DNA from: Panacibacter microcysteis
GTDB lineage: Bacteria; Bacteroidota; Bacteroidia; Chitinophagales; Chitinophagaceae
Direction of reading: 5' to 3'
DNA: 64,000 nt
Assembly: GCF_015831355.1 (NCBI RefSeq)
Contig: NZ_JADWYR010000002.1
Span: 1,426,001-1,490,000, forward strand
The translations under genes and the position numbers were made by a program. The notes below the pieces were generated by a model. The model did not search any database, was not told where the DNA came from, and worked only from the letters and a program-made list of their open reading frames with translations. Of the stretch, positions 54,453 to 62,757 are shown piece by piece; position 1 is the stretch's first letter, and every line of letters begins with the position of its first letter.

Positions 54453-55637
54453 ATGAAAATTACCTTTTTCAAAAAGCAAAACCTGCTTTTCTGTATTGTT
54501 ATGTTGTACAGTTTTTTTCTGAATAATTTATCTGCACAACCTGAGCTTACTTTTACCAGCGTTGCGGCAGGACTCGAATTGCCGCTGAACATGAAGTCTG
54601 CAAATGATTCTACCGGCAGGCTGTTTATTGTAGAGCAGACCGGCAAAATAAAAATTTTAAAAGACGGACAGGTACAACCAAAACCATTTCTTGATATTGC
54701 AAATCTTGTTGCTGTAGGTGAATATAAAGGGCTATGGAGTGTTGCGTTTCCCCCGGACTTTAAAAGAACCCGTGCATTCTTTGTGTACTATTATGACAAA
54801 GCAAACAACACCATTCTTGCACGCTACCAGGTAAGTAAAACAAATCCAGATTCTGTTATACTCAACTCCAGGGTTGAAGTGCTTTCGCTCAAAGACACCG
54901 TTACTACTTTTTCACACTTGGGCGAAATGCAGTTTGGCCGCGATGGAAATCTGTACCTGACGGTAAGCGATGGCAGTTTTCTCAACCGGACCGTAAGAGC
55001 AGCGCAGGATAGCACAACACTTTTCGGAAAAATGCTGCGTATAAATGTTAGAAATGGCATTACTGCGCCATATTACACAATACCACCCGATAATCCTTTT
55101 GCCGGCAGCACCACGGTAAAACGGGAAATATTTATGATGGGTCTCAGAAATGCGTGGCGGTGGAGTTTTGACAAGCAGACAATGAATATATGGATAGCAG
55201 ATGATGGCGGTGAACAATGGGATGAAATCAATTTTGTTCCCCGCAACCAGGTTGGGTTTAAGAATTTTGGCTGGCCATGTTATGAAGGTTCGGTAACATT
55301 TGTACAACAAGGTTGTGCCGACTCTGCCGGTTACACTTTCCCTGTTTTTGAAAATCCGCCCGATTCAAACGGCGAGCAGGCAATCATCGGGGGGTTTGTT
55401 TACCGCGGCAAAAACTATCCCATGCTGAGAGGCTATTATATCTGTTCAGACTATATTCAAAACAAAGCATGGAAGATAAGAACAGCGGCCGGTGGCACCT
55501 TCAATATTTTTGAACAACTCAATATTCCGCCGGCTATTACCAGTTACGCAGAAGACGAAGCAGGTGAACTATACGCCACCTCTGCCGAAGGCATCATCTA
55601 TCGTGTTGGCGCTGCGCTGCCTGTTGCAAAAGAATAG
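54453..55637 (+). CDS. secreted PQQ-dependent sugar dehydrogenase (GSDH family)
   Basis: A 394-residue periplasmic beta-propeller protein with signal peptide (LLFCIVMLYSFFLNNLSAQ). LPLNMKSANDSTGRLFIVEQTGKI, GLWSVAFPPDFK, GDGNLY-type blade turns (FGRDGNLYLTVSDGS), LRNAWRWSFD and IADDGGEQWDEINF match the glucose/sorbosone dehydrogenase family of which the soluble glucose dehydrogenase is the best-known member. It is separate from the related gene at 17444. A terminator follows. Confidence 0.88.
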   Translation: MKITFFKKQNLLFCIVMLYSFFLNNLSAQPELTFTSVAAGLELPLNMKSANDSTGRLFIVEQTGKIKILKDGQVQPKPFLDIANLVAVGEYKGLWSVAFPPDFKRTRAFFVYYYDKANNTILARYQVSKTNPDSVILNSRVEVLSLKDTVTTFSHLGEMQFGRDGNLYLTVSDGSFLNRTVRAAQDSTTLFGKMLRINVRNGITAPYYTIPPDNPFAGSTTVKREIFMMGLRNAWRWSFDKQTMNIWIADDGGEQWDEINFVPRNQVGFKNFGWPCYEGSVTFVQQGCADSAGYTFPVFENPPDSNGEQAIIGGFVYRGKNYPMLRGYYICSDYIQNKAWKIRTAAGGTFNIFEQLNIPPAITSYAEDEAGELYATSAEGIIYRVGAALPVAKE

Positions 55638-55659
55638 AGACCCTGCTATAATTGTAAAG

Positions 55660-55679
55660 CCCGCAATCATCATTGCGGG
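55660..55679 (+). terminator. terminator of the sugar dehydrogenase gene
   Basis: Arms CCCGCAAT and ATTGCGGG with a 4-nt loop and a T-rich tail (TTTTATTTTTT), 23 bp past the stop codon. Confidence 0.85.
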
Positions 55680-55684
55680 TTTTA

Positions 55685-55849
55685 TTTTTTGGTACCCAAC
55701 TGCAACGCATGTATCAACTGCTGTTGCGTCGCACACTTGTACTGCATATCTTTTATGAGCAAGGCAGCACCTTGCCGAATTTTGCACAGCCGTACAAGTG
55801 TGCGACGCAACGATGCATCATAGTAGCAATGCAGCCGGGCCCCAAAAAA
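55685..55849. repeat. inverted pair of interspersed repeats (B/B), archetype
   Basis: The left arm (55685-55742) and right arm (55792-55849) are each 58 nt and can pair along their length: 20/20 at the core (GTTGCGTCGCACACTTGTAC and its complement), weaker in the middle and again at the outer GGTACCC/GGGCCCC. The loop is 49 nt. It lies between two genes, directly after the terminator of the sugar dehydrogenase gene, and no gene is seen in this 367-bp region. Confidence 0.85.
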
Positions 55850-56004
55850 ATTCATTCCGTAAATTAAACGCATTAAGCCAAAAAATTCCGTCGCTGATAT
55901 TTGCCGGGGTGTATACAAAAAAGACGATTTTATCTCAACTTTTTTCCACGGGTTTTAAAGAGTTTATATTTAAGTAATTTCTTACCTGCAAAACTCACTG
56001 ACAT

Positions 56005-57606
56005 ATGAAACAAATAACGACTTGCCTGCTGGTGGCATCCCTTCTTTCTTTATCAGCATCTGCGCAATTACAAACCGGCGAAAATGTTGCCGTAACTGCT
56101 ACCGACGCGGGAAAAGTGCGGGGCTATGTACACAACGGTATTTATACCTACAAAGGCATTCCATATGCGGAAGCCAAACGTTTTGAGGCAGCACAAAAAC
56201 CCAGACAATGGCAGGGTGTGCGCAGTACTATGACGTATGGCCCTGTGGCGCCGCTCGAAACACCTACTACAACCGTGCAGGACGAAAGTGAATTTATGTT
56301 TCACCACGACTGGGGTTATACGAGTGAAGACTGCATGCGCATCAATGTGTGGACACCGGGCATAAATGACGGCAAAAAAAGGCCCGTTCTATTCTGGATA
56401 CATGGTGGCGGTTATACCGCAGGCTCCAGCCAGGAACTACCTTCCTACGATGGAGAAGCACTGGCAAAAAAAGGCGATGTGGTAGTTGTATCGATCAACC
56501 ATCGTTTAAACATACTGGGCTTTTTAGATCTTTCTGCATATGGTGACAAATACAAACATTCTGCAAACAACAGCATACTGGATATTAAAGCAGCGCTGGA
56601 GTGGGTTAAAACCAATATCAGCAATTTTGGTGGTGATGTAAGTAATGTTACCATCTTCGGGCAATCCGGTGGCGGCGCAAAAGTAAATACGCTAATGGCA
56701 ATGCCATCTGCGAAAGGATTGTTTCACAAAGCAATCAACCAGAGCGGATCTTTCAGGATGGAAATGCTTGAAAAAGCAACCACGCAGGCCATTACCGCAG
56801 AGGTGCTGAAAAACCTGAACATCGACCCATCAAATATTGACAGCATACAAAAAGTACCTTTTGCGCAACTGAGTGATGCAGGAAGAAAAGCGCTGCGCAC
56901 CATTGCAGATAAAATGAAGGCTGAAGGCAAAACCATACCAGGTTTTGGCTTAAGCTGGGGGCCGAGCCGCGATGGCGCGGACCTGCCCTACCAGCTTTTT
57001 TCGAAAGAAGCATTTGAGCTATCCAAAGATGTGCCGCTGATGATCGGCACGGTAAAGAACGAGTTTATGCCGTCTTTGTTTACAGGCATGAGCAGTGCGC
57101 CGCTTGATAAAGTAATGGAAGCAATAAAGAAACAGCAGGGCGATAAAGCGGATGCTTATATAGCAGCAGTAAAAAAAGCATATCCAAACGATACAAGGCC
57201 GTCAGACCTGATGGATGTTGACGTTACTTTTCGCCCCGGCGCGGTAATGCAGGCCAATGAAAAATCTTCTTTGAACGCTGCACCGGTTTACATGTATTTG
57301 TTTACCTGGCAGTCGCCTGTTTTAGACGGGAAGTATAAGGCGATGCACTGTATGGAACTGCCTTTTGCATTTAATAACATACAGCGCTGCGAAGAAATGA
57401 CCGGCGGAACAAAAGAAGCATATGCGTTGGCAGAAAAAGTAAGTGGCGCATGGATCAGCTTTGCACGCAACGGTAATCCAAACCACAAAGGTTTACCACA
57501 ATGGCCGGCGTATAGTGCAACCAATACTTCTACCATGCACTTTGATAATACCTGTGCGGTAATGCCGCAGATGGATAAGGAATTGTTTTCGTTGTTGGGT
57601 AAGTAG
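56005..57606 (+). CDS. secreted carboxylesterase/lipase (type B)
   Basis: A 533-residue alpha/beta-hydrolase with signal peptide (MKQITTCLLVASLLSLSASAQ). The type-B pattern is clear: SEDCMRINVWTP, oxyanion HGGGYTAGSS, nucleophile Ser in FGQSGGGAKVN and the late His region HCMELPFAFNN. It probably cleaves esters of plant or polymer origin in the periplasm or outside. It is a single gene with its own terminator. Confidence 0.92.
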   Translation: MKQITTCLLVASLLSLSASAQLQTGENVAVTATDAGKVRGYVHNGIYTYKGIPYAEAKRFEAAQKPRQWQGVRSTMTYGPVAPLETPTTTVQDESEFMFHHDWGYTSEDCMRINVWTPGINDGKKRPVLFWIHGGGYTAGSSQELPSYDGEALAKKGDVVVVSINHRLNILGFLDLSAYGDKYKHSANNSILDIKAALEWVKTNISNFGGDVSNVTIFGQSGGGAKVNTLMAMPSAKGLFHKAINQSGSFRMEMLEKATTQAITAEVLKNLNIDPSNIDSIQKVPFAQLSDAGRKALRTIADKMKAEGKTIPGFGLSWGPSRDGADLPYQLFSKEAFELSKDVPLMIGTVKNEFMPSLFTGMSSAPLDKVMEAIKKQQGDKADAYIAAVKKAYPNDTRPSDLMDVDVTFRPGAVMQANEKSSLNAAPVYMYLFTWQSPVLDGKYKAMHCMELPFAFNNIQRCEEMTGGTKEAYALAEKVSGAWISFARNGNPNHKGLPQWPAYSATNTSTMHFDNTCAVMPQMDKELFSLLGK

Positions 57607-57621
57607 ACGTTTATTCATCAG

Positions 57622-57649
57622 GCCGCAAGTGGTTGAATACACTTGCGGC
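57622..57649 (+). terminator. terminator of the carboxylesterase gene
   Basis: Arms GCCGCAAGT and ACTTGCGGC with a 10-nt loop and a TTTTTATT tail. Confidence 0.85.
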
Positions 57650-57707
57650 TTTTTATTGTGCTTGATTGGTAAAGCTGGTATATTTTTTAGCTTCTTAAAT
57701 TCATGGC

Positions 57708-58265
57708 ATGAACCTGTTTTACATCATCTCCGGCATATGGCTTACAGCAGAAATATTACTCAACAGGCTGGTACGTTCCGGCAAGGGTGACAACCAAAAA
57801 GTTGATAGTAATACCGAACGCTATTTATGGATCGTTATAGCAATAGCAGTTACGTTGGGTGTATACGTTTCATTTATCACATACCAGCCAATTGTACTGC
57901 TAAATAACTTTTCGTATGTTGGCATGGCGCTGATGATTGCAGGCATTTTGCTTCGTATTATAGCTATAAAGCAATTAGGCAAATATTTTACGGTAGATGT
58001 AACTATAAGGCAGGAACATCAATTGATGCAGTCAGGTTTGTATAAGCATGTAAGACATCCGTCTTATACAGGCGTACTGCTTGCATTCCTGGGGCTGGGT
58101 ATAACGTTCAATAATTGGTACAGCCTTTTGATCATTTTTATTCCGGTCTTTAGTGTGTTCGTCATTCGCATGAGCACAGAAGAAAAGGCATTACTTGCGC
58201 AGTTTGGCGAAGCGTATAAAAACTACATCAACAATACAAAAAGACTTCTTCCATTTATCTACTAA
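57708..58265 (+). CDS. isoprenylcysteine carboxyl methyltransferase (ICMT) family protein
   Basis: A 185-residue membrane protein with about five helices. RQEHQLMQSGLYKHVRHPSYTGVLLAFLG near residue 105 is the SAM-binding signature of the ICMT/PEMT family, followed by EEKALLAQFGEAYKNYI. In bacteria these proteins methylate lipids or small molecules, and the substrate is unknown. It may be co-transcribed with the methyltransferase gene 25 bp downstream. Confidence 0.88.
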   Translation: MNLFYIISGIWLTAEILLNRLVRSGKGDNQKVDSNTERYLWIVIAIAVTLGVYVSFITYQPIVLLNNFSYVGMALMIAGILLRIIAIKQLGKYFTVDVTIRQEHQLMQSGLYKHVRHPSYTGVLLAFLGLGITFNNWYSLLIIFIPVFSVFVIRMSTEEKALLAQFGEAYKNYINNTKRLLPFIY

Positions 58266-58289
58266 TATTGCGCTTAGAAAAAAAGCCGC

Positions 58290-59255
58290 ATGAGCAATGA
58301 ACTGCATAGCAATGATAAATTAACCATGTTTGAAAACCGTCTGCAGAAGGTGTATAAGCACAAAAGCAAACTGGCGAAAAGGCAAAACATCGGTTGTTAC
58401 CGGGTTTATGATCATGATCTTCCGGAATTTCCATTCTGCATAGAATTATACGAAGACAAGATTTACCTGGCCGAATACCTGCGCAGGCACGGCATGACAG
58501 ACGAAGAACATGATAGCTGGCTTGATGCATGCATTGCTGTTATAAGTAAACTCCTGGATGTACCTGTTACAAAAGTTTATGTGCGTCAGCGTAGAAAAAT
58601 GAGTCACCGCACCGAGGACCAATATGAAAAGCTAGATGCCCGGAAGGATTTTTTCACTGTTGAAGAAAGTGGTTTAAAGTTTTTGGTTAACCTTACGGAT
58701 TATCTTGACACCGGCTTATTCCTGGATCACCGCATTACACGACAAATGGTAAGAGAGCAATGCGCCGGCAAAAGGGTATTGAATCTTTTTTGTTATACCG
58801 GTTCCTTTTCGGTTTATGCGGCTGCCGGCGGTGCAGCAACAGTTACGTCGGTTGATCTTTCAAAAACATACCTGCAGTGGGCAGAAGATAATTTTATTAT
58901 AAACAGGTTTAAAGACAAGACAAAATATGCATTTGTTCATGCAGATGTAAAGCAGTGGCTCAAAACCTTACAACCGGATAGTTACGATCTTGTAATAATG
59001 GATCCGCCGACATTCAGTAACAGCAAACGCATGAAAGATTTCCTGGATATCCAGCGGGACCATGTGGAATTACTCAATGACGTATTACACGCCATCAGCA
59101 AAGACGGCACCGTTTATTTCAGTACCAATTATACAAAGTTCCTGATAAACGAGGCAAGCATACATGCATCTGCCGTAAAAGATATAACCAGGGCCACTAC
59201 ACCATTCGATTTTGAAGGAAAGCTGAAAAGGTGGTGCTACAGGATTTCCAGGTAG
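58290..59255 (+). CDS. class I SAM-dependent methyltransferase, RlmI/RlmK-like
   Basis: A 321-residue protein. VLNLFCYTGSFSVYAAAGGAATVTSVDLS carries the SAM-binding motif, and MDPPTFSNSK is the DPP[TY]-type catalytic motif of rRNA m5C/m2G methyltransferases of the RlmI/RlmK group. The N-terminal 70 residues (ENRLQKVYKHKSKLAKRQ) resemble the RNA-binding leader of that group. The start at 58290 is taken, and an in-frame ATG at 58326 is equally typical of relatives. Target is probably rRNA. Confidence 0.85.
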   Translation: MSNELHSNDKLTMFENRLQKVYKHKSKLAKRQNIGCYRVYDHDLPEFPFCIELYEDKIYLAEYLRRHGMTDEEHDSWLDACIAVISKLLDVPVTKVYVRQRRKMSHRTEDQYEKLDARKDFFTVEESGLKFLVNLTDYLDTGLFLDHRITRQMVREQCAGKRVLNLFCYTGSFSVYAAAGGAATVTSVDLSKTYLQWAEDNFIINRFKDKTKYAFVHADVKQWLKTLQPDSYDLVIMDPPTFSNSKRMKDFLDIQRDHVELLNDVLHAISKDGTVYFSTNYTKFLINEASIHASAVKDITRATTPFDFEGKLKRWCYRISR

Positions 59256-59266
59256 CTTCCTTTGTT

Positions 59267-59620
59267 TTAAGGCCTGGCGGTGGTTATTTCACCTTCTTTA
59301 CTAAAAAGGAAATTTTTGAACGTATAGCGCATGTTTATCCGGTCTGCAATGGTATCCTTATCGTAATGTATGTCCAGGTAATATGTATAGTTACCGTTGT
59401 TCACAACCCAGTTGTCTGTGAATGCCTGTTCCGCCTCACCCGCTGCAGTACTGCCAAGGTATACATGATATTCGCGCTGTTTTAAATCGGCGAAAACATA
59501 TTTCCATTTGTGTGGCATGGATGCTTCAGCAGCATTGGGAATGACAAACAGATATGCAAACGCATACAGCATTGCAAATACTGAAATGATCACAATTAGT
59601 AAAATGCGCCCTTTTTTCAT
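59267..59620 (-). CDS. hypothetical membrane-anchored protein
   Basis: A 117-residue protein with one N-terminal helix (ILLIVIISVFAMLYAFAYLFVI) and a soluble part of unknown fold containing YYLDIHYDKDTIADRIN. It overlaps the cupin gene upstream by 4 nt (ATGA), so it is the last gene of a four-gene operon with the hydrolase, coaE and cupin genes. Function unknown. Confidence 0.7.
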   Translation of the reverse strand: MKKGRILLIVIISVFAMLYAFAYLFVIPNAAEASMPHKWKYVFADLKQREYHVYLGSTAAGEAEQAFTDNWVVNNGNYTYYLDIHYDKDTIADRINMRYTFKNFLFSKEGEITTARP

Positions 59621-59976
59621 ATGTTGTCAAGTGCAGTTTTGGTAAGATCATTTATTTCATTGCCCGTATTCAAAGTTGCAGCAGGCTCAAAAAGCATTAC
59701 CCACACTTCCTCCCTGGCATTGGGCCGGTGCGTGACACCCCGTGGCACAATAAAAAACTCGCCTTCGTTTATTTGCACGTGTTTGTCTTTCAGCTCCATT
59801 ATAAATTGCCCTTTTACAACAAGAAACAACTCATCTTCATGTTCATGATGATGCCAGACAAACGGCCCTTTGAATTTTACCAGCTTTACCTGCTGGCCAT
59901 TAAGCTCGCCCACGATTTTGGGAGACCAGTGGTCTTTGAATAATGCAAATTTGTCTGACAGGTTAACTTTCTCCAT
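59617..59976 (-). CDS. cupin domain protein
   Basis: A 119-residue single-cupin protein. Motif 1 is KGPFVWHHHEHEDELFLVVKG (H-x-H-x(4-5)-E-x(6)-G), and motif 2 includes GEFFIVPRGVTHRPNA with the fourth ligand His, so metal binding is likely. Small sugar- or thiol-related substrates are typical, but unknown here. It overlaps coaE by 14 nt at its start and the membrane protein gene by 4 nt at its end. Confidence 0.88.
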   Translation of the reverse strand: MEKVNLSDKFALFKDHWSPKIVGELNGQQVKLVKFKGPFVWHHHEHEDELFLVVKGQFIMELKDKHVQINEGEFFIVPRGVTHRPNAREEVWVMLFEPAATLNTGNEINDLTKTALDNI

Positions 59977-60568
59977 GTTTTTGTTTTATGGCCAGCAACT
60001 GCCCATGCACATTTAGCACCTGGGGAATAAGGAGAGATTGCTCATCATTGGATATCACAAAATCGCACAGCTTCATTTTCAAAAATTCATCAATTTGTTT
60101 AGACATCCTGCTGAGCACCTCTTCTCTTGTTATATTGTCGCGTTGCATCACCCGCCGGATACGCAGGTGCTGCGGAGCAAAAACGCCTATCATGTAATCG
60201 AGACCGGCGGCGGAGCCTGATTCAAAAAATATAGCCGCTTCTTTTAAAGTGTAGGGAGTGGTTTGTTTGTTCATCCAGGCCTCACCTGCCGCAATGGTGG
60301 CAGGATGAACGATCGCATTTAACTGTTCAAGTTTAAACGAATCGTTGAAAACAACAGAAGCAATATATTTCCTGTTCAGTTCATTTTTAATGTATGCCTC
60401 TTCGCCAAACAATGCAGTCACCTGCTGTTTCAATGCTACATCTTCATTCATCACTTTTTTTGCCGCGGCATCTGCATCAAATACCGGTACACCCAGTGTT
60501 TTAAAAATCCTGGCCACCGTGCTTTTACCACTGCCGATGCCACCTGTCAATCCTACCTTCAAGCCCAT
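59963..60568 (-). CDS. coaE: dephospho-CoA kinase
   Basis: Last enzyme of coenzyme A synthesis, 201 residues, phosphorylating the ribose 3'-OH of dephospho-CoA. The P-loop GLTGGIGSGKST starts at residue 6, followed by DADAAAKKV (motif with the catalytic Asp) and the CoA-domain RVMQRDNITREEVLSRM. It starts one base after the esterase stop codon, so translational coupling is likely. Confidence 0.96.
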   Translation of the reverse strand: MGLKVGLTGGIGSGKSTVARIFKTLGVPVFDADAAAKKVMNEDVALKQQVTALFGEEAYIKNELNRKYIASVVFNDSFKLEQLNAIVHPATIAAGEAWMNKQTTPYTLKEAAIFFESGSAAGLDYMIGVFAPQHLRIRRVMQRDNITREEVLSRMSKQIDEFLKMKLCDFVISNDEQSLLIPQVLNVHGQLLAIKQKHGES

Positions 60569-60569
60569 A

Positions 60570-61583
60570 TTACCTGGTTTGTTTTTGCTGGGAAAATCTT
60601 TGCGTGATGGCAGGTGCTACATATGCCTGTGCAGACGGATTGTTGACCGGTGCCGGCGCATCTTTCACTCCAGGTTGCAATAACCTGTAAAAAAAATCAG
60701 CCATCAGTTGTGCGGTGGTGTCTTTATACGGGGCCACTTTTAAGCCAAGGTCATGCTTGTAGGAATCGTAGGCATGCAAAAAGGTGGGTATGCCCAAACT
60801 ATCTGCACGCTCTGTTATTGGCTTGCTGCCATACAACAGCAATGAACGGTTTTGCCTGTTATAACCAGATACAAACGGAATGGTAGAATCGCCCCGGGAA
60901 TGAACACAACCAACAGGTATGTCATTTTTTTGCAGCCAATCAATGTTGTATAAAGCACCCCACATAGAAAACACACCGGCAACAGATGATGTGAAGGGCA
61001 ATTCATTCGTGGTACCTTCGAGGTCGTTCATGTTTTTTATACCAAACACAGCAGCCGTGGAATCAAGCTTGATATAAGCTTTGGTAAGCACCGCAATGCC
61101 ACCGGCCGAAGAACCGCTGATAAATATTTTTGCCGTATCAATATGCAATGAATCCGCAGTTGATTTTGCATAGCGTATAAATGCATTTAAATCCTGTACT
61201 GCACGTATAACGGCTGCAGACTGTTCCGCTGTTGTTGCATCTGCCATACCAACCCTGTAATCTAAGGATGCAGTTACATAACCGCGCCGCGCCAGCTTTT
61301 TACACAATTCCACGCAGGCAGTATCAAACCGCCTGCCTGCCCTGAAACCACCACCGTGCATATACACGATCATTGGTCTTTGCAAAACGGAATCACCAGC
61401 CGGGGCATAAATATCTGCTTCGAGATTTTGTTGGGTACCACTGTAATTTGTATTGCTGCCATAGGTAACAGTAAGCTTGTCAACCGATGTAAAAACCGTG
61501 TCTTTATAGCGCTCACTGCCTTCCTGCGCGGTGGCTGAAAACCAGCCAGTGATCATTAAAAAAAACGAGTAAATTCTTTTCAT
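60570..61583 (-). CDS. secreted alpha/beta-hydrolase (HSL/esterase type)
   Basis: A 337-residue exported esterase (MKRIYSFFLMITGWFSATAQ). VYMHGGGFRAG is the oxyanion HGGG motif, ISGSSAGGIAV holds the nucleophile (GxSxG), and YDSYKHDL near 285 probably holds the catalytic His. The family covers hormone-sensitive-lipase-like acetyl esterases. It is first in the esterase-coaE-cupin-membrane protein operon. Confidence 0.88.
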   Translation of the reverse strand: MKRIYSFFLMITGWFSATAQEGSERYKDTVFTSVDKLTVTYGSNTNYSGTQQNLEADIYAPAGDSVLQRPMIVYMHGGGFRAGRRFDTACVELCKKLARRGYVTASLDYRVGMADATTAEQSAAVIRAVQDLNAFIRYAKSTADSLHIDTAKIFISGSSAGGIAVLTKAYIKLDSTAAVFGIKNMNDLEGTTNELPFTSSVAGVFSMWGALYNIDWLQKNDIPVGCVHSRGDSTIPFVSGYNRQNRSLLLYGSKPITERADSLGIPTFLHAYDSYKHDLGLKVAPYKDTTAQLMADFFYRLLQPGVKDAPAPVNNPSAQAYVAPAITQRFSQQKQTR

Positions 61584-61640
61584 ACTGTTGCTGGATTTTG
61601 CTGAGCAGGCAGCACAAACTTATTGATTTCTTTTGTTAGC

Positions 61641-61899
61641 GTGCGGTCGTTTTTTATGGCATCGTCCCTTGTGTCACTCACTTGTACAGCAAATTTTCAT
61701 GGCATCTTTTCGTTGCGTTTTCTGTTGCTTGCTCTACAGTAAGAGCAGATGAGAATGCGCAATTTAATTGGTGTTGCGGTCAATAGATAAATGATTGCTT
61801 AAGCAGTGAGACCGTGAGGATTGCTGCAACACGCATTGCAGTACAAGAGTGCGACGCAACAAAAGCTTCATCCTTATTCTATTGCCGGGCTCCAAAAAA
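61641..61899. repeat. inverted pair of interspersed repeats (A/B)
   Basis: The left copy is type A with core 61668-61687 (CTTGTGTCACTCACTTGTAC) after TGGCATCGTC. The right copy is type B reversed with core 61841-61860 and outer end TTGCCGGGCTCCAAAAAA. The spacer is 153 bp. It fills the 316-bp gap between rfbD and the esterase gene, ending at the rfbD stop codon at 61900. No gene is seen there. Confidence 0.85.
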
Positions 61900-62757
61900 T
61901 TATAATTGCGAGAGGCAAATAGCAAGACTTTCCTGCCAGGGTTGTAACGCTATGCCATAAACGCGCTGAATTTTCTCTTTACTCATTACAGAATAGGCTG
62001 GCCTTTTTGCCGGAGTCGGATATTGTGTGGCAGGTATTGCATGCACATTGCAGGCAAAATGTTTGGCGTCTTTTATTGCTGTGGCAAAATTGTGCCAGTT
62101 AATTTCGCCGCTGTTGCTGAAATGAAAAATACCGGGCTCAAAATGCGGGTGTGTTATGATCTGCATGATAGCTTCCGCAAGATCTTTTGCGTAAGTGGGC
62201 GTACCATACTGGTCTGCCACCACATTGATATCTGCGCGGTCTTTCATAAGGCGCAGCATTGTTTTTACAAAGTTGTTGCCATACACACTATAAACCCATG
62301 ATGTACGAATGATAACTGTTTCGGGATTGTTGTGCAGCGCAAGTTGCTCACCCACCTGTTTTGTGTAGCCGTAATAATTTACAGGATCTGTTGCATCATC
62401 TTCTTTGTATGGCTGCGAGCCGGTACCATTAAAAACATAGTCGGTGGAAATATGGATCAGCTTTGCGCCGGCCGTTTTACATGCAGTTGCTATATAGCCT
62501 GTGGCTGCGGCGTTGATGCTATAAGCCTGCTCCTGCTCAGTTTCAGCTTTATCTACAGCCGTGTAGGCCGCAGTGTTGATGAAGTAAGAAGGTTGATATT
62601 GCTGAAAGATGCGGGCAAGTTGTGTTTCGTTTGCAATATCCATGGAGGTGCGGTCAAAAAAAACGAACTCGTATTGCGGGTAGGCGGCAGCAATATTTTG
62701 CAGCTCGCTGCCCAGTTGTCCGTTCTTCCCGGAAACGAGTATAACAGGTTTTTCCAT
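61900..62757 (-). CDS. rfbD: dTDP-4-dehydrorhamnose reductase
   Basis: NAD(P)H-dependent SDR-like enzyme of 285 residues that makes dTDP-L-rhamnose for cell-envelope polysaccharide. The N-terminal ILVSGKNGQLGSELQ cofactor motif, HISTDYVFNGTG and NYYGYTKQVGEQ with the catalytic Y-x3-K are family marks. It directly follows the UDP-sugar dehydrogenase gene with no gap. Confidence 0.94.
   Translation of the reverse strand: MEKPVILVSGKNGQLGSELQNIAAAYPQYEFVFFDRTSMDIANETQLARIFQQYQPSYFINTAAYTAVDKAETEQEQAYSINAAATGYIATACKTAGAKLIHISTDYVFNGTGSQPYKEDDATDPVNYYGYTKQVGEQLALHNNPETVIIRTSWVYSVYGNNFVKTMLRLMKDRADINVVADQYGTPTYAKDLAEAIMQIITHPHFEPGIFHFSNSGEINWHNFATAIKDAKHFACNVHAIPATQYPTPAKRPAYSVMSKEKIQRVYGIALQPWQESLAICLSQL

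Noticed and set aside
17444-55637. A shared sugar-oxidation operon of the three PQQ-type dehydrogenases
   Set aside because: They lie far apart with other genes and opposite strands between, and no PQQ synthesis gene is in the window.
1736-61899. CRISPR array or integron as explanation of the repeats
   Set aside because: Copies are spread over 60 kb, change orientation and flank unrelated genes. There is no regular spacing and no cas or integrase gene.
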